Below are positions 1 to 12,300 of a stretch of DNA of 64,000 nucleotides, piece after piece. The stretch spans positions 1,116,001-1,180,000 of the forward strand of contig JAFFSR010000237.1 in assembly GCA_017163975.1 (NCBI GenBank). The letters run 5' to 3'. Both the position numbers and the translations under genes were made by a program. The first letter of the stretch is position 1, and each line of letters opens with the position of its first letter. The stretch comes from Anastatus disparis. Its lineage: Eukaryota; Arthropoda; Insecta; Hymenoptera; Eupelmidae. A model generated the notes under the pieces. It made no database searches, was not told the DNA's origin, and saw nothing but the letters and a program-made list of their open reading frames with translations.

Positions 1-326
1 TTTGAACCTATTTGTAAATTTTGCACGTGTTTAACTTGTAAAAATCATACTAAAGGATACATACATCACCTTATTCAAACCAAAGAATTACTATCACAAG
101 TACTTTTAATGATGTAAGTATAAATTTTATTAAAAAATAAAAAAAACTAACATAATCTTATGAAATTTACAGATCTCATAATAATTAAATCCATTATTTC
201 AGACACAATACACATGTTTACATGGAGTTTTTTAAAACTATACGAAAACATATCAAAGATGGAGTATTTCATGAATTTCGATCTAAAATTCAGTTGAAAT
301 ATTTGCAGAAGATTGAAAATTCTTGA
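1..326 (+). CDS. QTRT2: Queuine tRNA-ribosyltransferase accessory subunit 2, 3' end only
   Basis: Partial gene: two exons, 1-113 and 203-326, joined by a gtaagt...cag intron; the 5' part lies outside the window. The exons encode about 79 residues and end at a TGA (324-326). The segment holds the TGT-family zinc site (CKFCTCLTC, then H in YIHHLI) followed by [19 protein letters not shown]. The [18 protein letters not shown] stretch reads like the non-catalytic QTRT2 subunit rather than QTRT1, by recollection of the family. QTRT2 pairs with catalytic QTRT1 to exchange guanine-34 for queuine in GUN-anticodon tRNAs, at the cytosolic face of mitochondria. It is convergent with ZZZ3, with 186 bp between the stop codons. 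I am sure of the family and fairly sure of the subunit. Confidence 0.88.
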
Positions 327-334
327 TTTATACA

Positions 335-340
335 AATAAA
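335..340 (+). other. Polyadenylation signal of QTRT2
   Basis: An AATAAA lies nine bases after the QTRT2 stop codon. A reverse-strand AATAAA for ZZZ3 lies at about 366-371, so the two mature 3' ends probably overlap. Confidence 0.55.
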
Positions 341-512
341 GGTATTTAATATAAAAATAGTTACTTTTATTTACATCCTATTTTATCCGATTTTCATAAG
401 AATTTAATCGTCTAAAATAGTATTAAAATCTATATAAATAAAAATGATCAATTAAATTGAAACACTAAACCCGAACAATAAAATTTCTTCTTATTGCATT
501 ATTCCCTATTTA

Positions 513-2586
513 TTATTCAGGTAAAAAATTAGGATCCAAATAGTTATAGGAAGTTGTACTGAAGTTTTGTGGAAGATAATCTGTGTCGTAACACTCCGAA
601 TACTTTGGCGGCCGTATTTCTAAAAGTTTATGAGTCGAGGGATGCAAAGGGTCTTCTGCTTCAAGTTGTGCTACCGCGCAATCTGAACACAAGTCGATTT
701 CTTCTAAACATTCCTCACAATGCCATCTTATACCTTTTATAGGCTCTTCTCCACAGATATAACACTTGAAAAAAATTTTTTTATTATTAAATAAAATATA
801 ATTTAAAAATATTCTTTAGTTCAGTTAAAAAATTATCAAAATTTATTTATAATTAAAATATTATATTAAATTTTATTAAATCTCACTTTATATCCAAGAT
901 GATGATAAGCTGACTCTTCAATATTTATATCTTTTTCATTCTTAATTTTTCGTAACAGTTCAATTTGTAGCAATATAGGATTTTCTTCTTTTATTGCAAT
1001 TGAAGATGTATCATCATTCTAAAATTTAACATCAAATATATATTATTTAAATAAAAATTAAAAATTAAGAATAAAATAACTATTTATATAATTTTATAAA
1101 ACTTACAAATTCTTCTTGCATAAGTTCTTTTTTCGTTTTATCAAAAATTGGTTCATGAGAATAAATTTTAGATTCATTTTCATTGTGAACGTACTGTTCT
1201 TGAGCAGGTTGTTTTGTTATTTCATCAAGAATTTCCTCATGAGGAAAGAATGTAGATTTTCGAAAAGACGAATAACGGCGACTAGAACCTCTTCTTCGTT
1301 CCCTCTTTGCTTTTGGTCCTCTACCTGGTATTGGATAACCAGCTTCTGTAAGCTTTTTAAAGTATTTTTGAACTCGGCTGGACACTTGTATAGGAGTACG
1401 ATTACCTGCAGAAATTAATTTTAAGATAATTATTGTATCTAATAAATCAGAAAATAACAATTCTTAATTATTGATAAAGAAAATATTTCATTTTTATTTT
1501 AATTTTTAATGTCTATTCAAAATAATTTACTAATAAAATATAAAATAAGTGTAAAAGTAGATATAAAATGCTAAATGAAATTTTTTCGTAATAGATTATA
1601 TAGTTTATATTACCTAAAGCATTTGCAATTTTAGTCCATCGTCTCATTTCAACATCCTCGGGAGGATATTCTATTAATAATTGTTCCAAACGTCTTTGTT
1701 CATCTGCTGTCCATAGTTTATTAAATGTTTCAGGTTTAGTATCATCATAAACTCGACCTCTCACAAGAATTTTATCTTCATTATTATCTTGCGTAGGTTC
1801 TTTAGGTTGAGGAGCAGTTTTTCCATGACGTGTTGTAGGCCTCATGTTAGCATCAGGTTGTGCAACATTATATTTAGTCCAATCAATAACTGGAAGTTCG
1901 GCGATTTTTTGAGATCCTGGATATTCTGGAAGATTTCCACTTTGAAGTTTAGCAACATAAGCAATTGGATCTGCTAATGCTTCTTTTTTTGCTGCTAATA
2001 AAACATCTAAATCTTTTATTGCTTGTGTACGTTGTGCTTGTAGTGTGACAATAACTCTAAGCATATCTCTATAATCTTTATTATCTTTCAATGCTAAATG
2101 ATCAGATTCAAAATAGAAATTATCATCAGGATCAAATATTTCTTCTTCATGGAATATTGATGGCGTTGGTTCAATCACCGGAGTATTAGGTGGTCTACTC
2201 TGAGGAAATATTGCAGATTTGTAATCAGGCCTAAAAGCTTCCTCAGGACCACAACCTGATAATATTTCCTCTGGAAGATCGGATAATATATCTACTAAGG
2301 TTTCATCTTTTGACATTGATACTTCAGCTTGATCTTGAGATGTTGATGCATTATTTTGATTTTGTGATGTTGATGTGTTAAAATGATTCTGTGACGTTGA
2401 TGAGTTAATATAATTTTGCGATGTTAAAATTTCCTTTGATGTTTTACTTGATTCAATTGATGTGGGTACTTCGTATTGGCAATAAGATTTTGATTCTTTT
2501 TGGCCATTAATTGTAAATGATCTTGATTCATAAAAACATGAGGTTCCTGATAATTCATCAATATGCATTGGCACTGATGATTCCAT
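513..2586 (-). CDS. ZZZ3: ZZ-type zinc finger protein 3, ATAC complex subunit
   Basis: Four coding exons on the minus strand: 2586-1614, 1405-1107, 1018-887 and 764-513, joining to 551 aa. The SANT/Myb domain spans about residues 289-345 and is split by intron 1 (LWTADEQRRLEQLL, then GNRTPIQVSSRVQKYFKKL). The ZZ finger starts at residue 469 with CYIC, continues with WHCEEC and LCSDC, and closes with an HPSTH pair. In animals ZZZ3 is the histone H3-tail reader of the Ada2a-containing ATAC acetyltransferase complex, in the nucleus. The N-terminal 100 residues are Ser/Thr/Gln/Asn-rich, with four 9-residue repeats. Its start is the first ATG of the long open frame and no further exon was seen upstream. 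It is shorter than the vertebrate protein, mainly in the disordered N-terminus. Confidence 0.93.
2317..2424 (-). repeat. Four tandem 27-bp units inside the ZZZ3 coding region
   Basis: These encode residues 55-90 of ZZZ3: TSQNYINSS, TSQNHFNTS, TSQNQNNAS, TSQDQAEVS. The period is exactly nine codons, so the frame is kept when units are gained or lost. Confidence 0.85.
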
Positions 2587-5500
2587 AATTTTTAATTTAT
2601 TTTCTTTATGACTAATAATTATAATCTATCTACATTAGGTTAAACATTTTTTCATAAAAGAAACCACTATTTTTAAATCTCGTCATCTACGCCGATTTTT
2701 ATTATTATGTGTTCTGAATTTTAATTTAAACTTTTGTTTGATTTGTTGAGAATTTTCATCTCGCCAAATCATTATAAATTAAGATGAAAATCCGGCACTT
2801 TAACACCACCGGAAAAGTGTTTATACGAGTTTTCACGTGATAATTTTAAGGTTAGAATTTTCCAAAAGTAAATATATCAGTCTGATCATCGTTGGGACGA
2901 TAAAATTTTATTGCAACCAACATAATAAATCGAAATTTGATTTCGAAAAATTTATTTCAATAAATAAATTGAAAGTATTGTTGGGATGATAATTAATGTT
3001 ATTTCAAATATACGTAATTTTAGAGTTTTTTAACTATTTTATTAGTAAATAATAAAACTCATGTAAAGTATGTCAAAATTTGATTTAATGGGTGAATTAA
3101 AAATTTTAAATTATATCAATTTATAGCATAAATATGTTTTCTCTAAAATTAAATTATATTTATCAATAAAACTTATAATTGTTACAGTATTTTTTTCTTA
3201 ATTTTTAAACATAATTTATGGACGCGCTATTGCTTTTGTGATTTTAGTCACATTTCAGTATTTATGCGGTCATAGAACCTGCAACTTAACCTTTAAATCA
3301 GTGTTGAGACCGTTGAAAGCCGCGTGTGTTGTGCGTTCTTTAATTTATTTTATTTAATATGTTTATTATAAATAGACAATAAAAGTACAAAAAAAGAGAC
3401 AACTTACGTGCTTTAAAGAACAATAAATTTAATCTCAAAGTAAATAAATAATGAAGAAACGATTGAAAGTATTTCAAGAAAATATAACGTAACCTGAATT
3501 TACACTAGAAGTCAAAAAGAGAATTTTTATATGTAAATAAAAAGCTTTATAGTCTGTAACAATATTAACAATAAAAAAAAATTGAGTGAATTTTTAAATG
3601 TTATAGATAAAAATTTCGAGTTACAAGTGTAAAAAAGTGTTAATACTTATGTCGGATAGTTTAATAAAAGAATAAAGTTCACAAGAAAAATATTAATCGA
3701 TATTTAGTTTATTATATTTAAAAATAATTTACAGTAGTTTTTTTATCAATATTTCATTTTTTATAATAGCGATATTGACTACAAAAATTCAAAAAGTGTT
3801 TTTTTTTTTGTAAAAAAACTTTAAAAAAATAAAAAATTTTTATTTTATGAAATATTATACTGATTTTGTTCCTAAACTATTCATTGCACAGAAATAAATG
3901 AATAGTTTAAAAAAAAATTTTTTTAATAACATTTTTAAAAAATGCAGTAATTATTTCACAGTTATATTATTTACGCAATGACTGCAGCACAGTAACACCC
4001 CCAAAACTACTGCAATAATAAAATTATTTTTAATTTAAATTCTTTTATGTCGTGCTGAATTTTTTTAAAATCATTAAACTCTATCTAGAGAATTAGTTTC
4101 AAAGAAATATTGACGCTTTAAAAATTTAACGTATTTTTTTTCTCGGCTCAACAATCGATAAAAACTCCAGCGATACCCCATTTTACCCTATGCAGTAGTA
4201 CTTGTATAACAATCGGCAGACTATGAATTCAACCCCCTTTTAACGAATTACGAATTCAACGCTATACCAACAGAGTCGATCTAGCATCGTAAATTGCAAC
4301 AATAAAAATAAATAAACTTACAAAAATTTATTTGTCTCATCGTTTTAGTTTATTTTTAATCATCGCATCACTTGCGATATTTAAAAATAATTTAATCGTT
4401 CAACTTGAATAACAATTATTTTTTTAAATATAAATATAAAAATTATATCAATTTAATAATCTATAATATTCAGATAAATGAAAATAAAAAGTGAAAAAAC
4501 AATCTAAATTTTTTTAAAAATTAATTAGATAACTCATCTATTCATTATAGTATCAATCAATTCAATAAAAGATGATTGGAGTTATAAAGAATTATTTACG
4601 AAGATAAAATTCTCATCATCTAAGAAATTATTCATTTGTATCTAATTATATTAATTATATTAAATCTATTCCCGTAACGCTATTAAATTTCAAACTATAC
4701 ATTATAATTTTACAAATCTTCATGTGCTCCTAATACTTTCACGAATGAATCATCGGTAAAAGACGTGAAAATTAAAAATTGAGATAGAACGGTTATATTT
4801 GAAACAGTTATATTTCCTGTACATTTCGTAATACAATCAAATTTTTATCATTCAAAATACATCATTTTTTTAACTTTATATTTTTTGCGTTTTAAATGTG
4901 ATTCAGAATTTAAAATAATCGTTTTATTTACAAAGTTTTTGATAACCTATTAATCATTTCGCTAACATTAAAAAAAATACTAGTTATATCCTCAAACTTT
5001 GGCCTACTTTTCATTTGCTTTACTTTTAAAACATCATTTCATACTTGAACTTTTCGTGTCACGTGAGAAAAAAGCCCCTCAGTGGCGATTTCAAATAACG
5101 AGAATAAGATATAACAGGAAGCTTGCTTTTCTTACTCTTAATAGTTTGAAGAAAAAAAAAGAAAGAAAGAAGGAACAAAAGAGAGCACCGGATATTTAAT
5201 TCAATTATTTGAGCTTTGGGTACGGTACCTATAACGCCGCGGCACTTATAATTTAATTAAGTTTTACTAGAAATTACGTGTGTACGTGTATGTATACACA
5301 CGTAATATGCTAAAAGACGAAAGCAGACGCGTTATCGTCTTCATTCAGTACTTCTCGGTAGTCTTTTTAAAGTGCTTTTTCTTTTGATGAATCCGCCTTT
5401 TTTCTCATTATTTCGACGCGAATTTCGTCTTATCAGAATAATTGATTATAATTGATTATTAGAAAAATATTTTATCAATTGAACTATTAATTTGTTTATT

Positions 5501-8500
5501 TTCTAAGCTAATGATAAAATTAATATAATTTATTTATTATAAGCGTGGTATGTATAGAGAAAAAAATTTTCGTTAATTTGATTGTAAAGTAGTAAATTTA
5601 AAATTATGATTTTTAAGTACAATTAAAATTTAATTTTTAAATTTCTTATTAACCAACAAATTTTTGGTTTTTTTAAAAATTAAACTAACGATTATTATTT
5701 TTCTCATTATTTAAATGATAGCTTTTTTAGTAAGATAAAAACTTTCTCAAATGAGTCGTAAATAAATCGTTAAATGTTGACAATTTAGAAAATTGTAATT
5801 ACTCGTATAAAAAAAATTCCTCAGTACATCAATTTCATAAAGTACACAATCAGTGCATCGACATTGTGATAAGATGCTTATACTTACTGTAATCATATCT
5901 TCAACTTTTGATTAACCAATCGAAGATTAGTTGTGCGTTTATCAAAGATATTTTTAATTTATTAAGAAAAAAAAATGTTCAATACAAAAAATTCAAATTT
6001 CTCATTGCAAAATAAAAGGATTTGATATTTAAGATAACTCAAGTATCATGCATGTTTCCATAATTAAAACTAATACTCAACTATTTAAAATACCGACCTC
6101 AATAAAATTTTCCATAAGAAACTTAACCAGTAACTATCACTTTTCAATATCTTTTCAAACAAGTAAAAAAAGAAAAAAAAAAAATAAGAGAATTCCCAAC
6201 AAAAACTCCATACATATTATCAAACGACAATCGCAAGTGTACGTGAACTATAGAAAAATGAAGGATATACGACAAAAAGCATCGCTTTATAATTAACAAG
6301 TATGAATCGCATTATAATTAACGATTGGACAGAGAAAAAAAAAATAATCGTACCCATAATTACCGCGATTAAGTATGAAAAAATAATGTTCATTGCAAAA
6401 GAATCATGTATGTATACGTTCTATTAGTTTTATTTGTTATCTTATCAGTACAAGAAAGAGCCAGTCTCAAGTGCAGCTACATACAAAGTTTGATTAAAAT
6501 CATTTCATTATACGATCGTAAATCCTTGCAACTTTAAAGTTTCATTGGTATATATGTATATAATCTACAAAGTATACGAATCTTTGTATATTGACTAAGG
6601 ATTTACAATTTTATTTTCAAATGGCTCTCAGATTGATTGGAATGTTACCGTTACATGCGTAATACTGTAGGAAAAAGCGCGCCAATGTAAAAGCAACTTT
6701 ATGGGTTTAACTATTTTTTTAAATTTTGTTAAATGTTGATGAGATGCAAGAATTAAATATACAAAATTAAAATTTATTTGTGCTTATAGTATGCAACTAT
6801 TATTTACAATTTAAAAAATAATTCATTATATATTGATTATTATATAACATCAATCATATATTTTTAATTAAATTATCAAAAGATAATTTTTTAGATTACA
6901 GCATCGATTGTTATTTGTCTCTCCGTATTTCCATATCAGTGAATTTCATTAAATTGTAAGTAAAAACAATTTCGCCTCTCCAAACCCACGAAAATTATCA
7001 GATCTCATTTACTATATGAAATGAAAGATAAAAACGCCCGAAGAATTTCCACTAATTTTCGGTTATTGATTTCCAAAGTAGCTAATAACGCAGTTAAAAA
7101 CAGAAGCAAATAACTACCGTGTTTACATCTGATAAATACAATGTAAGATGCAATTTAATATAGTGTAAACTGAAAACATTTAGAATTGTTTGCTTAATTT
7201 GATATACGTGTTTGCTTACATAAATGTAAACAAACGATGAATCGCCGAAAAATTTATCTTTGCACGAGAAAATTTTCAATTATCTTTTACGACTGATTAA
7301 GACTTAAATTTTCTGACAATATTTTGTTTTAACTAGTTTCTCATCGACTGATAACTCCTACGCATTCTTTAATTGATAACAATTGTTTTTCGAAAAAAAA
7401 AACATCTCTCCCAAAATGTAAATACCTTTTGCAAACTTTTTATAATTTAATTAAGTAACGATTGTTGCAATTACCGGTACACGTAACCCGGAGAGCAAAG
7501 AAAAACAAATTAAGCTCTTACTTTCACGAAAAATTTTAATTTGCAGAGCTGTAGATAAAAGCGTAATCCTCTTAAAATATTTGATTTCATTAAAGTATTG
7601 TAAAAAGATACACGTGGAGTTTATTAAATTATCAAGTTTTGATTGTTACGTTTATTGCCATTATCACCGATGAATATTATTATGACCTAATTATTTGTCG
7701 ATCAATTGTGAATTTTTCTATTTCTATGGAAATCAATGTTCTTGTTTTTAATGATTATAGAATTTTTTAATTAGCGAAAATGTAATGCTGTAATTAAAAA
7801 AGAGTTATATAAAATTAAATTAGTCTCAAATATTGTGTAAAAAAATAAATAAAAAATAAGCATGTTTATGTATAAAATATTATTTCATATATTTATAAGA
7901 TATTCAGCTTTGAATAATCATTTTTGAATTTTCAGATAAATTTAAAAATATAGATTTTATTTCATTAAAAATATAAATATAAGAAATAAAATTGCATATA
8001 ATTCTAAATAATATAATTCTTTATCAACAACTTTTCCAAAAAATTCTTTTAATTCATAAAAATGATGAAAACATCACGAAACTTATAAAAATTCATACTA
8101 CAAATTTTTCCAGCTGCAGGCGGAAACATAAAGCTGAGTAAATGTATCGTATCTATTTATACTTGATTTCCTATTGTAGAGTGCGTTTTTTTTTTTTTAA
8201 TTTTAAAATAGTCCCACCGCATAACGACGTTGTACACATTTTATATAATTTTATCACGTCTTATTCCCTAATATAATACACTTGAAAAAAAAACTATTTA
8301 ATAACATTAAGCAATTGACTAACGACATAATAACTCTTATTTTGAATTTAAAACGCGTCTTGTAGCCTTAAATAAATAATATAATTACGCTGGCAGCGCA
8401 ATAAATTTCTTTAAAATCTTAGAAAAAAATAGCCAATTATTAAATAATGAGACGGAATAACGTAATTAACTAATTTTACAGAATTAACGTATTTTATTTT

Positions 8501-8879
8501 CTCTAATAAAAATCACATTAATAATATCATCATAATCATTTCTATTTCCAGTTCGATCAATTAAATTGATATCTCGTATAGCCAAACAGTATAAACTTAT
8601 TCGCTAATAATAAACAAGCGTAGATAAAAATTTTCTTTTTGAACTTTAGATCATCGTTCTACATTGATTAAAAAATAACGTTAAATACATCAATCAATTG
8701 ATTTCTCAATCTCGTATCGAAGGAGTCAAGAAAATCAAAATACCAAAATCAAATAAATGAAAAGGAAGAGAAAAAAATTTAATTGACATTTTCGTTAAAC
8801 AATCGTTGTGTAAGGATTAAAAAACGCTGAAAGAAGAAGAAAAAAAAAGGAAAGTTTAACGTCACCAATTTGAACATGT
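2587..8879. other. Gene-poor stretch between ZZZ3 and the SLC7 transporter
   Basis: Very AT-rich. ZZZ3 transcription should start just right of 2586. A less AT-rich patch at about 3215-3345 could be a promoter or a non-coding exon, but nothing proves it. A degenerate tRNA-derived SINE lies near 4150-4290. A small nested stem-loop sits near 5630-5690. Open frames at 4999-5199 and 6048-6296 are low-complexity and do not look like genes. I see no conserved protein or tRNA gene here. Confidence 0.6.
4150..4290 (-). repeat. Degenerate tRNA-derived SINE
   Basis: Read on the minus strand, the tRNA-like head has an A-box-like TTGGTATAGCG (4260-4270), the loop TTCGTAA, and a worn B box GGTTGAATTC (4225-4234). 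The head aligns along about 80 bases with the SINE at 46293-46487, including the stretch just after the B box (GCCGATTG...CAAG). The body further on does not align, so this is an old or subfamily copy. Confidence 0.5.
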
Positions 8880-9305
8880 GCTTATGCGCGCTCGCGAGTG
8901 TTGTACCACGCGCAGCAGAGGCGTCTTATCAATTGGTACGTGTATATACGATGATCCCGCTTGGCTGTGCTATACATATACTTTGAGAGTGTTGGAGCGT
9001 TCGGGTTCTCGTTTTCGTGTTGCTTATAGTTCAGTTAGCAAGTGAAACTCGCCGACGAATGAACCGAAAATGCCACCGTGGTGATACAAAAACTTGCAAT
9101 TGAACGAAACAAAAAAAAAGTATAAAAGAAAAAAAGATAATGGATTGGATCAATTGTTAAGATCAAAAGAGACGATAGTGTTGTGTGTGAAAGCGTGAAA
9201 TAATTGTATATATATATATATTTTTAAAAAAAATTTTGTGCTTTTTCTAATTCAATTGTAAATTTGTTTGAAATAAAGTGCCAAAAATAAAATAAATAAA
9301 CAAAA
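8880..9305 (+). promoter_or_regulatory. Promoter and 5' UTR of the SLC7 transporter, with three uORFs
   Basis: A less AT-rich island begins at about 8880. An arthropod initiator-like TCAGTT lies at 9031-9036, about 270 bp before the start codon. Three short uORFs precede the main ATG: 9059-9103 (14 aa), 9070-9084 (MPPW) and 9140-9160 (MDWINC). The TSS is inferred. Confidence 0.5.
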
Positions 9306-12300
9306 ATGGGGAAAACCAAAGATGAAGATACAAAGGATAACGATCAAGTTGGATTGAAGAGAGAGCTTGGATTATTCAGCGCGATCAACATGATTGTTGC
9401 TGTTATGATCGGTAACTAATAGACATAGACGAATTTTAATGTTAATTTATGCTGCATTAGATGTATCTTTAAATTTTTTTAAAAAGATTTTATTTTTAGT
9501 ACTTTTAGTAGCTTTGGGAAGACTTTAATACTTTGTTTGTCATGCTTTGGTTTTAAAGTTATTTTGCGGAATATAAATTGTATACGGTTCAAAATAAAGG
9601 CCGTACGTTAGATATTTTTAGCGTAATTTTCGCATATAGTTTCCCAACTATTTGCGCATCTATATTTGTTATATTTTCATTCATATATTTTTTAAAATTT
9701 ATTAGTATTTACATTTTCAGTTTGTATTTACTCCAAATTTATTTTTTCGTAATAACAATCTTAACAAAATTTTGTTACTTTTAACTCATAACAAATCACT
9801 GGATAAATTACAAGAAAAAAACAAAATATAGTATCAATTTCAACTAATCGAATATCTTACAAAATCAACTTTTATTTCAATAATACGAAAATTTCAATAT
9901 TTAAGTGAGAAACGTTGCGCGCAACTGAAATTATTTTGAATTGAAAATGAACATCTGTTTACTATCCACGTGTTAGCCGATTAACAGTTAATCGCAAAGC
10001 GTATGATGAAATAAAAACACCTTGTTTCTTACCGCAAAATTCTAATTTTCCTATTCTATCAAAAAAAAAACGTACAAGTCAAATTATCAATGAAAACGAA
10101 AAGCAAAAAAATATATACAAATCTTCAAACGAATGCATGGAAAAGTCAAATGAAAAAATTGTTAATTTGCAATTGATGAGTGGCGTTGAAAAAATGAACT
10201 TACATGTCAGCAGTTAAATTCAGTTCTACGCGTACTTATAAATTGCTTAACAGGCACGTTCCATCGCATTCTTCTTGAAGAAAAAAGACAAAAAGGAAAA
10301 AGAATTTTAAAAACATTCTTTAAACTAAGCGCTCGCGCGAGAATTTTCATATAAATGATATCTTCTTCTCCTTTGATTTTTTCTTTCTTTTTTAGAAATA
10401 CAATATCTGGCATTGTCTTTTAAAATACTTACGCGAGTTTAGCATGTACGCTTTAAATTGAAATTATTTTGTAAGTTTATCTGAGATATTTCTAAAACGT
10501 GCAAAATATCGAGTATAATTTATTACAGAAAAATTAAATAATTTTTCATGATTTATTGTACAAACATAAAATTTAATTATTGAAATAATCTTATAGTTAG
10601 GAAAATATTAATATTTATTTATCACCAAAGTAACAGTATAACTGAAATATCCTGTTAGATTTTTCCATAAATAAATTTAAAAAATCGTTCTTGAAATTTT
10701 AAAATTCCTTATAATGTTGTAACATCAAAGAGTTTTTAACTAATCAAACCGCTAATCCCATAAACAGGAAATTCTTCGATTATCTTTATTTTCATGTGCT
10801 CGGTTATATGCACTAAATGAATGTCAAAATAAACGATAAAAAATCATCGAACGATTCGCTCGATATATACATATTTTTCATTAAAAATAAAATATAAATT
10901 TTAATTTCATCCGATTTATATTATCGGAGAATAACAACAATTTGCGTAATTAAAATCCATAAACCGATGATTTATACATGTGTATATTCCTAATATCTTA
11001 AATACATTATAATTCCATTACTATCCGGTTTATTTCTCACGTTAATGCTTACATTATTACATGAAAACCAATTGAAAGTGAGAGTTTAGAATCCTAACGC
11101 CCCTTTGGATGTGTAATATTTCTTTTAATGTACAGCTGTAATTTCAAATAGAAAATACTTAATTGGTTTAAGTGACGATATTATATATGAAGGTTAAATA
11201 ACACATAATGTCGCACAAAATCTTTTGTCAATTTTTTTTTTCGTACGGTAGATAAATGATTACTTAATTTAATCAAATTTTTATTTAACAAATTTTATTG
11301 ATTCAAATTTAATTGAAGTTTTGAATAAAATTGATTTGATCATTTTTTTTTAACAGAAATTAATAATTTTATTAAATAAATAAAAATTATACCGGATTTT
11401 TCATTCAAGTTATAAAATCTCAATGATTTCCAATCTATATAAGATATGTAAAAGCAAATATTTATATTTTCATAAATTATCATGAAAATTCATTATTGAC
11501 ATTGATTGATAAAATAAACGAGAAATCAATCTTCAATCGAATTATCAATAAATTTAAAAATAGATTATATTTCAAAAAAATGATTTAACGTTTAAAAAGA
11601 AATAGAAAGAAAAATCGTTACATTTCACGGCTTCATAAGTTATAAAACATTAACTGACGAAAAACATTATTGAACAATAAATATTGAAACACGATAACAC
11701 GGTCATTTTTCGTCATTAGTATTGCATAAGTCAAGTAAATGGAAAATTAACATGTTCAATATATATATATTTCTCAATGAATGCATTTATCGACATTTCA
11801 ATGTTAAAAAAAAAAATTATTATATATTCTATCTCGGCTGATTTTCTTACGATGTAAAAGTACTTCGATGAACGTTGAACTTAAATGTAATTATGTATGT
11901 AAGGATATGCTATTTATGGAGAGTGGAAGGAATGTTTCAGTTTATTACAAGAAGTAAGTTGATAAAGAAAATATCGGTAGCTATTAATAATTAATTTTTA
12001 CACGATATATTACACGATATTGAATATTCAAATTTTTTTTTGTCATACTTTAATTTATTGAGACTAGTTTTAAAATCAATTGAGTAACGTAGTTAATTAT
12101 TATTATAAAGTCGAGCATTTTATAAAATTTTTCTTTTAATGTTATTCATTACTGCTTCTAAGTAATACGCTGAATGAAAATCCGAATAAATAAGTTATGT
12201 ATCAACAATAACACTCTAATTCATTATTTTTCTCTTTCAAATATATAGAATGACAAAATTCTACAGAATGATTTTCAAGCTGTTAGTTGAAACTTTTCAT

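Noticed and set aside
1116..1418. Plus-strand open frame opposite ZZZ3 exon 2
   Set aside because: It is the antisense shadow of a real conserved exon.
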